From the NCBI GenBank assembly GCA_020629815.1, contig JAHDCN010000001.1, positions 20,321 to 35,208 of the forward strand: a DNA stretch of 14,888 bases, written 5' to 3'. How positions within the stretch are numbered: position 1 is the first letter of the stretch; every line of letters begins with the position of its first letter. The position numbers and the translations under genes were made by a program. Below the pieces are notes generated by a model. The model saw only the letters and a list, made by a program, of their open reading frames with translations, was not told the origin of the DNA and did no database searches. Below are positions 1-6,838 of the stretch, piece by piece. This DNA comes from Verrucomicrobiota bacterium. Its GTDB lineage: Bacteria; Verrucomicrobiota; Verrucomicrobiia; Verrucomicrobiales; DEV007.

Positions 1-1689
1 AAGCCCAAAGGTGCCGGTTTTCGCGAAGAAGCGCAGTGTGATTTTATCGGTATCCCAAACCCAACTGCACTAACAGTCGATGGGCATGGGCAAATCTATG
101 TGGCCAGTTGGCCGGGTGAAGCCGAGTCAAAACAAGGTGGGTTTATTGCCCGGGTCAGAACGAAGAAGTGGGAGAAAAAGAAACTTCCTGACCTTAAAAG
201 AGCTTCGGTCAAGAAATTGAAGGAAGCACTATTTTCGGAGAGTAATACGCTTCGGTTCTTTGCCCAAAGGGAGCTACTGCGGAAGAATCCAACCCCGGAG
301 GATTTTTCCAGTGTGCTAGTCGATGGCGGTGCAGCGCCCTCAACCCGAATGGCTGCGTTGCTCGGAATGGCGGCAATTGCCGACCCTGTTTCGAGAAACT
401 TACTGATGAAAGGAGCCGATTCGAAAGACTCGAAAATTCGGGCTCTTTCTTTCCGAATGCTCGGTGATCTGGGTGATGTTGGAGATTCCGGTTTGTTTGA
501 TGCAATTGTCGCGGAGAGAAACCCTCATGCTTTGCGGGAGATGCTGATAGCGGCAGTGCGCAACGAAGTGAAAGATCCTGTGGTGTTGCGATTTATTCTG
601 ATCCACGCAAACAGTTCAGATCCGGTGATCGCCCATCTCGCAACCCGGGCTGTTCGTGATTTAGATGCGGTGGACGGCTGTTTTTCTTTGTTGGACGACC
701 CTGATTCGAAAAGCCTATGGCCGGGGGCGTTGCGGGTTTTAAGTCAGGTCCATAAAGTTGAAGTCGTTGATGGTATCATCGAGCGACGGCAGAAGAGTGA
801 TTCCTGGAGATTCCAAAACCAATCATTGGCGGCACTCGGGCGGCTGTATTTGAGAGAAGGGGAGTGGAGTGGCGAAAATCCCGGCAAACAACCTGACACA
901 TCAGGACCATTCCTTTATTCGGAAACCTGGGAAGGCAGCAAAAAGATCGAGGCGCTGTTTCATCAAATGGAGAGAACCGGGCGAATTGATCGAAATTTTT
1001 TGCTCTACGAGATGAGTCGGAACGGGATTGGAATTGGAAGTGTTTTCGATCTTGTCCAGAAAGCGCAGACCAACGTTACGATGGAGGCTCCTGCCATCTC
1101 TATGTTGTTGCAGGAAGACTCGACGCCGGATTTCGCGTTGCCTTTTCTTTCACGGATCATGAAGGACAGCAAACGAGATGGGGGACTTCGCTTTCAAGCG
1201 GCACTCGCGATGTTTAAGTCGACTGATTCGGATGCCTTCGATGAAGCTGCCGCGTTTTACCAGAAGAGTGAAAATGTGCCGTATGCTGCCCGCTTTCGAC
1301 CGCAGCTTCGCGAAGCGATGCTAAATGGTGCGCATCTGGAAGCGCAGGTCGATGCTTTGGTGGCAAAGACCCGGGGCAGTGACAAAGAGTCGGGAATGCA
1401 AAGCTGGGAAATCCTTTTTCAGCTCAATCAAAAAGATTCCACAGCACATGAGGCCAAAGAAAAGATTGCCGAAGCTGTTGCTGCTGCCGCGGCGCACAGC
1501 GAAAATTCCTACATCAGGCTGCTCAATGCGATTGCTGAATACCGATTCGCACAAGGAGAACCAGTGGTGCGCACTGCATTCGAAAGTAGCAGTAGCAGCG
1601 TGAAGAGTGCTGCCTGGAAAGCGGGTAAGGCTATTGGAATCTATTCCGGAGAAGCTCCAAAGCCTCCGCCTGCTGAACCGGTGGAATAA
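1..1689 (+). CDS. PVC-type propeller/HEAT-repeat protein, C-terminal part (5' end outside window)
   Basis: The frame is open from base 1 to the TAA at 1687-1689, giving 562 residues. The GTG at 100 is therefore internal and the true start lies upstream of the window. The first ~50 residues (NPTALTVDGHGQIYVASWPG, then GGFIARV) read like the last blade of a sorbosone-dehydrogenase-like beta-propeller. They are followed by a link (VKKLKEALFSESNTLRFFAQ) and alpha-helical HEAT-like repeats for most of the remainder. A segment with QPDTSGPFLYSETWEGSKKI, then LLYEMSRNGIGI, matches my memory of the large PVC 'membrane-bound dehydrogenase/heme-binding' proteins of Planctomycetes and Verrucomicrobia. 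Those often end in a cytochrome c domain with CxxCH, but no CxxCH occurs here and the protein stops in a Pro-rich tail (PKPPPAEPVE). It is probably exported, with an oxidoreductase or scaffold role. The substrate is unknown. It is convergent with the EF-hand gene, 28 bp away. Confidence 0.8.
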   Translation, partial: KPKGAGFREEAQCDFIGIPNPTALTVDGHGQIYVASWPGEAESKQGGFIARVRTKKWEKKKLPDLKRASVKKLKEALFSESNTLRFFAQRELLRKNPTPEDFSSVLVDGGAAPSTRMAALLGMAAIADPVSRNLLMKGADSKDSKIRALSFRMLGDLGDVGDSGLFDAIVAERNPHALREMLIAAVRNEVKDPVVLRFILIHANSSDPVIAHLATRAVRDLDAVDGCFSLLDDPDSKSLWPGALRVLSQVHKVEVVDGIIERRQKSDSWRFQNQSLAALGRLYLREGEWSGENPGKQPDTSGPFLYSETWEGSKKIEALFHQMERTGRIDRNFLLYEMSRNGIGIGSVFDLVQKAQTNVTMEAPAISMLLQEDSTPDFALPFLSRIMKDSKRDGGLRFQAALAMFKSTDSDAFDEAAAFYQKSENVPYAARFRPQLREAMLNGAHLEAQVDALVAKTRGSDKESGMQSWEILFQLNQKDSTAHEAKEKIAEAVAAAAAHSENSYIRLLNAIAEYRFAQGEPVVRTAFESSSSSVKSAAWKAGKAIGIYSGEAPKPPPAEPVE

Positions 1690-1717
1690 CGAAACCGTTA
1701 GAAATTGAAGGCGTTTC

Positions 1718-2191
1718 CTACGCCTCTTCTTCTAAAGTTGGGCGTTTCGGGACAACGCCGCCACCACCTTCTTCGGCTCCTTTACCTTTTCCGCTTTTAC
1801 CCTTTCCGGACTCTCCACCTTTGCCTTTACCGGATTCTCCACCCTTGCCCTTCATTCCCCCTTTACCCGATTCTCCGCCTTTTCCTTTCATGCTGCCTTT
1901 TCCGCCTTCTGATCCGCCCGAACCTCCTGGTTGGTAACGGTATTCTTCTGCGGTGAGAACACCATCTTTGTTCTTATCGAGAGCAAGAAGAGCTTTGCTG
2001 GCATTGGCAATTTCCTCGGCATCAATCTTGTGGTCTCCGTTTGCATCCAGAGCTTTCATAATTGGAGGCGTAAAGCGCGCACCTCCTTTGCTGCCGCCTT
2101 TCCCTCCTTTTCCGCCCGGGCTTTGAGCCATAGAAATGCTGGAGAAAGATAAGGTAAATACGACGCAGGAAACCAAAGAGAAGATTTTCAT
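1718..2191 (-). CDS. Secreted EF-hand protein with Gly/Lys-rich repetitive tail
   Basis: 157 residues from the ATG at 2191. A GTG at 2206 would add five residues, but the ATG places a clean signal peptide at the N-terminus (MKIFSLVSCVVFTLSFSSIS, probable cleavage near SMA|Q, residues 20-23). Two EF-hand loops follow: D49-A-N-G-D-H-K-I-D-A-E-E60, with His at the usual Gly position, and D72-K-N-K-D-G-V-L-T-A-E-E83, a fully canonical loop. They are separated by 11 residues, as in a paired EF-hand. Residues ~88-145 are low complexity, built from GKGGES and GKGK units, and the tail ends in an acidic TLEEEA. The likely role is an exported calcium-binding protein. Similar EF-hand proteins with Gly-rich tails are common in PVC genomes, but I know no defined function for them. 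The gene is divergent from the nucleotidyltransferase across a palindrome-rich gap that may regulate it. Confidence 0.8.
   Translation of the reverse strand: MKIFSLVSCVVFTLSFSSISMAQSPGGKGGKGGSKGGARFTPPIMKALDANGDHKIDAEEIANASKALLALDKNKDGVLTAEEYRYQPGGSGGSEGGKGSMKGKGGESGKGGMKGKGGESGKGKGGESGKGKSGKGKGAEEGGGGVVPKRPTLEEEA
1786..1893. repeat. Imperfect tandem repeat encoding the Gly/Lys-rich tail
   Basis: On the + strand, near-identical pyrimidine-rich units recur about every 24-30 bases (TTTACC...GGATTCTCCACC, TTGCC...GATTCTCCGCC). They encode repeated GKGGESGK blocks on the minus strand. The unit length varies in multiples of three, so the frame is kept. Such tracts can vary in copy number by slippage. 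This is a coding repeat, not a mobile element. Confidence 0.6.
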
Positions 2192-2238
2192 AGTTGAATC
2201 CAACACCGGCCCAGTGGGATGGTTTCGGGATTCTGATG

Positions 2239-2292
2239 AAAAACACTGACCTAACCCTGTTGCCTCACTGACCCAACAGGGTTAGGTCAGTG
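2239..2292 (-). terminator. Intrinsic terminator-like hairpin plus U5, reading leftward
   Basis: On the minus strand the 19-bp stem (2292-2274 with 2262-2244) is followed directly by TTTTTC, from the five A at 2239-2243. This is the shape of a rho-independent terminator. On the plus strand no U-run follows the stem. Because it sits 47 nt upstream of the EF-hand ATG (2191), it would either insulate that gene from leftward readthrough or, if the promoter is further right, attenuate it. Termination itself is inferred. Confidence 0.5.
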
Positions 2293-2309
2293 ACCATACC
2301 CTGTTGGGT
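2244..2309. repeat. Nested palindrome with alternative pairings
   Basis: A perfect 19-bp inverted repeat, CACTGACCTAACCCTGTTG (2244-2262), pairs with its reverse complement at 2274-2292 across an 11-nt loop. A second, overlapping 12-bp inverted repeat pairs ACCCAACAGGGT (2271-2282) with ACCCTGTTGGGT (2298-2309). A third, 8-bp pairing joins CACTGACC (2266-2273) with GGTCAGTG (2285-2292). The three pairings share segments and so exclude one another. The element lies in the divergent gap between the EF-hand gene and the nucleotidyltransferase gene. It contains no open frame of useful length beyond an 11-codon mini-ORF on the minus strand (2297-2265). Confidence 0.85.
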
Positions 2310-2328
2310 GGACTCTAATTCTCCGGAT

Positions 2329-3297
2329 ATGTCAGAAAATACTTCGGGCCGAAAGGCCTTCCTTTTAGGTGCCGGTTTGGGCACGCGTCTGCGACCGCTG
2401 ACGAACAGCCTCCCCAAGCCGCTGGTTCCCGTCTGGAACAAGCCGCTGCTCACGTTTGCGATGGATCACTTGCATGCAGACCTTGGCATCAGTGATTTTT
2501 TGATCAATACCCATCACTGCCCGGAGGCTTATGAGGTGGCTTTTCCAGATAAGGCGTACGGTCCCTGCCAATTGGATTTTCGCTTTGAGGAAACGCTACT
2601 CGATACGGCTGGAGGCATAGACAATATCCGGGATTGGCTGCCGACCGATGAATCATTCATCGTCTACAATGGTGACATTCTCACTGACCTGCCGCTGGAA
2701 AAAGCCTGGGCAGCCCATGAAGAAAGTGGAGCTCTGGCTACTTTGATTCTGCGCTCGGAAGGGGACGAGTTGCGGGTGGGCTTTGATCCTGACTCCGGGA
2801 ACGTAGTGGATCTCCGGGGGCAGCTCAATCCAGACTGGCCGCACCGTTATCAATTCACAGGCATCTATCTGGTTTCGCCGGAGTTTCTGACTTACATCGA
2901 GCCTGGAAAGATCGAGTCTGTGGTTTTGGCATTTCTTAGAGCGATTGAAGATGGGGGCCAAATCTGTGGAGTCGTGATTGACGAAGGTGAGTGGTCCGAT
3001 CTTGGTGAAAGGGAATCGTATTTGCAGGCGGGCGAGTTGTTGGCTGGTGGAAAGTTCCCCCGATACGAATTGATCGAGCCGTGGCAAAGAATCCACGAGC
3101 ACGCCGAGATTGATTCGACTGCTGTGATTGATGAAGTTTCTTCAATCGGCTGCGGAACATCAGTCGGGGCAGGCGCAAAAATTACCCGGTCATCAGTCTG
3201 GTGTGGGGTGGTTTTTGCCAAAGCTACGTTGGAAAACTGCGTGGTTTGCACCAAGGGACAAAGTGTTTCCGGAGAAGTGCAAGACACTGACTTTTAG
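2329..3297 (+). CDS. Sugar-phosphate nucleotidyltransferase (mannose-1-P guanylyltransferase/MurU-like)
   Basis: 322 residues from the ATG at 2329. A GTG at 2290 would add 13 residues, but it lies inside the palindrome, and the ATG puts the nucleotide-binding motif at the usual distance from the start. The N-terminal Rossmann-like domain carries G14-A-G-L-G-T-R-L-R-P-L-T25 and the following PKPL (K30), the NTP-binding signature. It also has the metal-binding D116 in VYNGD, a substrate-loop LLDTAGGI (91-98), and W222-S-D-L-G226, equivalent to the family's WxDxGxP region. From ~residue 255 the C-terminus shows hexapeptide-like beta-helix turns (STAVID, SIGCGTSVGAGAKI). It transfers NMP to a sugar-1-phosphate in the cytosol. 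The family fits mannose-1-P, glucose-1-P or MurNAc-1-P, and the exact sugar cannot be read from sequence alone. It lies 101 bp upstream of rex and may not be co-transcribed with it. Confidence 0.88.
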   Translation: MSENTSGRKAFLLGAGLGTRLRPLTNSLPKPLVPVWNKPLLTFAMDHLHADLGISDFLINTHHCPEAYEVAFPDKAYGPCQLDFRFEETLLDTAGGIDNIRDWLPTDESFIVYNGDILTDLPLEKAWAAHEESGALATLILRSEGDELRVGFDPDSGNVVDLRGQLNPDWPHRYQFTGIYLVSPEFLTYIEPGKIESVVLAFLRAIEDGGQICGVVIDEGEWSDLGERESYLQAGELLAGGKFPRYELIEPWQRIHEHAEIDSTAVIDEVSSIGCGTSVGAGAKITRSSVWCGVVFAKATLENCVVCTKGQSVSGEVQDTDF

Positions 3298-3337
3298 AGG
3301 CAAAACGACAGATTTGTCTAACTTTTGCACGAAAATT

Positions 3338-3398
3338 GCGTTCACAGGTAGCAGTGTCACTGCGTTGACTTATTCTAAAACTTTGCGATTTTTCACAA
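3338..3398 (+). promoter_or_regulatory. Putative rex autoregulatory region
   Basis: The 101-bp gap before rex contains two sequences matching the right half of the known Rex operator (TTCACAA-type): GCGTTCACA at 3338-3346 and TTTTTCACAAG at 3389-3399, the second abutting the GTG start. Their left halves are degenerate: TTTGCGA for TTGTGAA at the second site. Between them is a 13-bp palindrome, GCAGTG-T-CACTGC (3351-3363). TTGACT at 3365-3370 could serve as a -35, but no convincing -10 is spaced from it. Rex autoregulation is common in other bacteria. Its occurrence here is inferred. Confidence 0.3.
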
Positions 3399-4025
3399 GT
3401 GGAAAAGTTAGATATTCCTCGAAAAGCCGTCTATCGGCTCTCCCTCTACCTCAGGTGTCTGCAAAAGCTGCGGAACAACCGGCAGGAGACAGTTTCCTCG
3501 GAGGCATTGGCCAAAGTAGCCGGAGTGAAGCCTACTCAACTGCGCAAAGACCTCGGGTATTTTGGCCAATTGGGAACCAGAGGCCTGGGCTACAATGTGG
3601 AAAACCTGTATACGGCGATCGACGGTGTGCTTGGTCCCGATCGTTTTCAGTCAGTGATTCTGGTGGGCGTTGGCAATCTGGGGGCGGCTCTGTTGAACTA
3701 TCGGGGGTTCAATCAGGAGGGGTTTCAGATTGTTGCTGCTTTTGATAAGGATCCAACTCAAGTATCTGCGAGAAATTCCCTGACAGGAATTCCCGTTCTC
3801 GATTCTTCCGAGTTAGGTGGATACATTCGAAAGCGGGAAATCAAGATGGCGATTTTGGCGGTTCCAGAACAGTCTGCTCAAGAGGTCGCAAATGAGATGG
3901 TGAAGAATGGCGTGCAGGCGATTTTGAATTTTTCACCCGCCGTTTTGCAGGTTCCTGATGAAGTCGTAGTGAACCACGTGAGTCTCGCTGTCGAGTTGGA
4001 AGCGTTGAGCTTTTTTGTTACCTAG
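3399..4025 (+). CDS. rex: Redox-sensing transcriptional repressor Rex
   Basis: 208 residues, the usual Rex length. The only usable start is GTG at 3399: an in-frame stop lies at 3366-3368 with no ATG between. The N-terminal winged helix (1-~75) shows the family pattern IPRKAVYRLSLYLRCL, then VSSEALAKVAGVKPTQLRKD and LGYFGQLGTRGLGYNV. The Rossmann domain begins with VILVGVGNLGAALLNY (G90-x-G-N-L-G95), the NAD(H)-binding loop. Rex senses the NADH/NAD+ ratio: NADH binding releases it from operators of respiratory and fermentative genes. It is first in a same-strand run with the tonB-like, exbB, exbD, def and DUF368 genes, with the next start 22 or 61 bp away. That suggests co-transcription. No ribosome-binding site is visible before the GTG. 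Confidence 0.95.
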   Translation: MEKLDIPRKAVYRLSLYLRCLQKLRNNRQETVSSEALAKVAGVKPTQLRKDLGYFGQLGTRGLGYNVENLYTAIDGVLGPDRFQSVILVGVGNLGAALLNYRGFNQEGFQIVAAFDKDPTQVSARNSLTGIPVLDSSELGGYIRKREIKMAILAVPEQSAQEVANEMVKNGVQAILNFSPAVLQVPDEVVVNHVSLAVELEALSFFVT

Positions 4026-4086
4026 AGCGACCATTTGATTTCTTTGCATGGGGTCGGGTTTCACGTTACCTTTGCGGCTCTCCTTC

Positions 4087-5079
4087 ATGTCGGAATCACA
4101 GAAATTGTTCAGCTCTATTTCAGGCTCTGTGATTGCGCATCTTCTCCTGATGCTTCTTGTGTTTCTGCATCTGGCCGCCAGCCGTGAGGATTCCGGATTG
4201 ACCGTGAGGAACCAACCGGGTTCGCCCAAAGAGGTGACCGTGATGCTGTCCTCGGTAATGAAGAAAGCGGAACCGGAAGTTCCGATTCTGCCAGACCCTC
4301 CGAAAGAAACGAAACGAAGCTTCGTTGATACTGATTTAAATGAGGCTGAGGAAAGCAAACCGGAGAATGCGAAATTCGAATCAGACCGGAACACGAGAGC
4401 TGCTTCTGAAATTGCGCCGGATCAGACGAGGCAGCGAAAGGATGGAATTACCTCACTGGGACGACTGTCTATTCGTTCCACAGAGCTGGAATCTTCTCGA
4501 TTGCAGGATGGCGTTGACCAGCGCGTGTTAGAGACACAACCGAAGGCCGAGCCGTTGCGAATTCAGGATGCTGCGACAGAAAGTTCGAAGGAAACTTTTG
4601 CTGTGAAAACCGGAAGCACCCCGATGCCGACAGCTGCCAAGCCAAAGCCTGTTCCGGAAAAGCCAAAGGTGAACCCGGCTGACACGGGGATTTTTGCAAA
4701 GGGCTATTCGTTAGAGCGACTGAAGGCGGAGCAGAATGGAACGGTTTCCCGGAAGGGGCAAAACGCGGTCGATGCGGAAGGGACTGAGCTGGGTAAGTAT
4801 AAGAAAAAAGTGAGAGCTGCTATTGAACGGAATTGGCACCGTTTGCGAATGAATCAAGGTGCTCTGGTGACTCAGGGTGTGTTGAGGCTTCGCTTTAATG
4901 TAACGAGGGCGGGGAATATTTCGAACCTGAAGATCACGGAAGACAAGGCGAACAACACGCTAAAGGAATTTACCCTGCGGGCAATTTTGGAGGCGGAAAT
5001 ACCTGCTATGCCGGCTGATGTAGCCGGGCAAGTAGGGGGATCCGGTTTGGAGATGAACTACGACGTGATAATTTACTAG
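4087..5079 (+). CDS. TonB/TolA-like energy-transducing protein
   Basis: 330 residues from the ATG at 4087. An ATG at 4048 would add 13 residues (MGSGFTLPLRLSF). I prefer 4087 because the short cytoplasmic stub then precedes a single membrane anchor (residues ~12-30, SGSVIAHLLLMLLVFLHLAA), as in TonB, but 4048 cannot be excluded. The middle (~35-235) is a Pro/Lys/Glu-rich periplasmic linker (for example KPKPVPEKPKVNP). The last 95 residues are a TonB/TolA C-terminal domain: YKKKVRAAIERNW, GVLRLRFNVTRAGNISNLKI, then TLRAILEAEIPAMP. The IERNW helix resembles TolA somewhat more than classic TonB. It would span the inner membrane and periplasm and pass proton-motive-force energy to outer-membrane receptors or the Tol system, with the ExbB and ExbD proteins 8 bp downstream. 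Confidence 0.85.
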   Translation: MSESQKLFSSISGSVIAHLLLMLLVFLHLAASREDSGLTVRNQPGSPKEVTVMLSSVMKKAEPEVPILPDPPKETKRSFVDTDLNEAEESKPENAKFESDRNTRAASEIAPDQTRQRKDGITSLGRLSIRSTELESSRLQDGVDQRVLETQPKAEPLRIQDAATESSKETFAVKTGSTPMPTAAKPKPVPEKPKVNPADTGIFAKGYSLERLKAEQNGTVSRKGQNAVDAEGTELGKYKKKVRAAIERNWHRLRMNQGALVTQGVLRLRFNVTRAGNISNLKITEDKANNTLKEFTLRAILEAEIPAMPADVAGQVGGSGLEMNYDVIIY

Positions 5080-5087
5080 TTTCGAGT

Positions 5088-5840
5088 ATGGGCGAATCAG
5101 CAACCATCAATGAACGAGTGTGGGAGTTTCTTCTCTCGGGCGGGGTCTTTATGGCCTTCATTCTGCTTTGCTCTTTTGTTGCCATTACCGTGAGTATCTA
5201 TCGGGCCATGACGATCCGTTGGGATGCGATTGTGCCCCGGTTTTTAGATGAAGAATGGAGTCGCTGCGACCAGTATTTCCGGGAAGGGAAAGCTGCTAAG
5301 TTTCTTTCCGCGCTGCGGCAAAGTGATACTGTCTTTGGTCGAATTGGAACGGTCGCTCTTTCTCCGGAATACCGAAATCGAGACGAAGCGTCCGAGGCAG
5401 TCGAAGCCACGGCGAAAGAACAGATTGTCAAACTGCAGGCAGGTATGGGCGTGCTGGAAGTGGTCATCACCATTGCTCCTTTGCTGGGATTGCTGGGAAC
5501 TGTCAGTGGCCTGGTGAGTGTCTTTGGTAACCTGGGAGAGGCCGGTGAAGTTTCCGATCATTCACTGATTGCCGGCGGCATTGCAAAAGCGCTGAATACC
5601 ACGATTGCCGGTCTGGTGGTAGCGGTGATTACCGTGATCATTCATTCCTGGTTTACCCGCAAACTGGAGAATATGGCAGCGCGATTAGAAGTCATGGCGA
5701 GTCAGCTGATTCACAAGTTTTATAAGCACGGAGGACCGGCTTTGTTTGAAGAACCGAAAGCACCAGTAGATGTGGAGGGTGCCCAGAAGCTGGAGGAGGC
5801 GGGAAGGGAAATAGGATCCAGTGAATTTCTTTCGCCGTGA
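5088..5840 (+). CDS. exbB: MotA/TolQ/ExbB proton-channel family protein
   Basis: 250 residues with three membrane segments: ~17-38 (GGVFMAFILLCSFVAITVSI), ~121-146 and ~160-187. The family signature is clear in TM2, VVITIAPLLGLLGTVSGL, followed by F and NLG. TM3 begins SLIAGGIAKALNTTIAGLVV, with the Thr/Ala-rich pore helix. ExbB/TolQ forms the pentameric inner-membrane channel that, with ExbD/TolR, converts proton flow into motion of TonB/TolA. It starts 8 bp after the tonB-like gene, and its TGA overlaps the GTG of exbD (GTGA, 5837-5840), so the two are translationally coupled. The order tonB-exbB-exbD differs from the familiar exbB-exbD-tonB. Whether it serves TonB or Tol cannot be settled here. 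The ~30-residue C-terminal tail is hydrophilic. Confidence 0.93.
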   Translation: MGESATINERVWEFLLSGGVFMAFILLCSFVAITVSIYRAMTIRWDAIVPRFLDEEWSRCDQYFREGKAAKFLSALRQSDTVFGRIGTVALSPEYRNRDEASEAVEATAKEQIVKLQAGMGVLEVVITIAPLLGLLGTVSGLVSVFGNLGEAGEVSDHSLIAGGIAKALNTTIAGLVVAVITVIIHSWFTRKLENMAARLEVMASQLIHKFYKHGGPALFEEPKAPVDVEGAQKLEEAGREIGSSEFLSP

Positions 5841-6256
5841 ACTTTTATACCAAAAAACGCACCCGTCCTGCGGTGCCGATCATTACCTTGATCGATATTT
5901 TGGCAATTCTGCTGATCTTTTTTATCGTCACAACGACTTTCAAAAAGAAGGAGTCGCTCGTGAAAGTGAATCTGCCTAAGTCATCAGAGATGAGCCCGAC
6001 TTCTGAAAACAGTCCGGTCCGGATTGCGCTTACAATTACACCAAAAGGCGAAGTAGCGCTCGGAGATCAGCTGATTTCGATGGAACAGATTGAGCCACGC
6101 CTTCGGGCGCTGAAGCGATCCCAGCCAAATGCGAAGCTGGAGTTGCGTGCTGATGAGGACACACCGCTCAAGTGGATGGTGAAGGTGTGGGATGGGGTCA
6201 GTTCTGCCGGTGTGGAAGTGGAGGATATTCCGCTGCGCATTCTTCTGGAAAAATAG
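5837..6256 (+). CDS. exbD: ExbD/TolR family biopolymer transport protein
   Basis: 139 residues, a typical length. The GTG start lies in the GTGA overlap with exbB. A short basic cytoplasmic stub (MNFYTKKRTRP) precedes a single membrane helix (residues ~13-34, PIITLIDILAILLIFFIVTT). It carries the family's essential protonatable aspartate at D20. The periplasmic part follows: a linker (~36-58), then the small alpha/beta domain (IALTITPKGEVALGDQLISM ... LELRADEDTPLKWMVKVWDG). It works in the ExbB pore as the proton-gated element. It ends 30 bp before def on the same strand. Functional assignment to ExbD rather than TolR follows only from the company of the TonB-like protein. Confidence 0.92.
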   Translation: MNFYTKKRTRPAVPIITLIDILAILLIFFIVTTTFKKKESLVKVNLPKSSEMSPTSENSPVRIALTITPKGEVALGDQLISMEQIEPRLRALKRSQPNAKLELRADEDTPLKWMVKVWDGVSSAGVEVEDIPLRILLEK

Positions 6257-6286
6257 GGATTTGCGGTCACTGTTTCCTGCCGCCTC

Positions 6287-6838
6287 ATGATCCGAAAAAT
6301 TGTATTTTATCCCGATCCCGTGCTTCGCCAAATGGGAGAGGAAATCACAGAAGTTACCAGCGAAATTCGTGAGCTGGCCGATGATATGGTTGAGACCATG
6401 TATGATGCTCACGGCGTCGGTCTTGCCGCTCAACAGGTTGGCGAAGCCCTTCAATTGGCCGTCGTCGATGTTTCTCACGATGAGGAGTGCGTCAGCTACG
6501 TCCGCGTGAATGGCGAAGAAACTACGCTGGCAGAGATTTGCCCGCTGGTTTTTATAAATCCAAAAGTTGAACCATTGGGAAAAAAGGAGGCGGATCAGGA
6601 GGGCTGCCTGTCCTTCCCTGATATTCGCTCGGATATCCTCCGCTCAGGAGAGGTGAAAGCGACCGTTGAAACATTGGATGGCGAGACCCTGGTGATTGAG
6701 ACCGATGGTTTGTTCGCCAGAGCGATTCAGCACGAAGTCGATCACCTTTTCGGAAAGTTGTTTATCGACCGAATGTCCAGCGTTCGCAAAATGGCGTTGA
6801 AGAAGCAATTGAAAGAAATGCGCGACAGCTACGCCTGA
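6287..6838 (+). CDS. def: Peptide deformylase
   Basis: 183 residues with all three deformylase motifs: G43-V-G-L-A-A-Q-Q50, E106-G-C-L-S-F-P (C107 metal ligand) and Q148-H-E-V-D-H153 (H149 and H153 metal ligands, E150 general base). It removes the formyl group from the N-terminal methionine of new proteins at the ribosome, using Fe2+ or a similar metal. All catalytic residues are present, so it should be active. Compared with E. coli Def there is a modest insertion around residues 65-85 (ECVSYVRVNGEETTLAE). The ATG at 6287 puts the motifs at their usual distance from the N-terminus. Its TGA overlaps the next ATG by one base (TGATG, 6836-6840), so it is translationally coupled to the DUF368 gene. 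Confidence 0.97.
   Translation: MIRKIVFYPDPVLRQMGEEITEVTSEIRELADDMVETMYDAHGVGLAAQQVGEALQLAVVDVSHDEECVSYVRVNGEETTLAEICPLVFINPKVEPLGKKEADQEGCLSFPDIRSDILRSGEVKATVETLDGETLVIETDGLFARAIQHEVDHLFGKLFIDRMSSVRKMALKKQLKEMRDSYA

Noticed and set aside
1741..1759. GGCGTT/AACGCC hairpin as a terminator of the EF-hand or HEAT gene
   Set aside because: Only 6 bp, inside the EF-hand coding sequence, and not followed by a T-run in either direction.
1705..1956. 83-codon + strand frame with Leu/Pro/Phe-rich sequence
   Set aside because: It is the complement of the Gly/Lys repeat tail. Its composition is explained by that repeat.
2244..2309. Repeated short segments suggestive of a CRISPR array
   Set aside because: The copies are alternating inverted and direct arms of a nested palindrome within 66 bp, without regular spacers or several units.
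3128..3745. 205-codon + strand frame spanning the end of the nucleotidyltransferase and start of rex
   Set aside because: It overlaps two well-supported genes in another frame, and its translation shows no family pattern.
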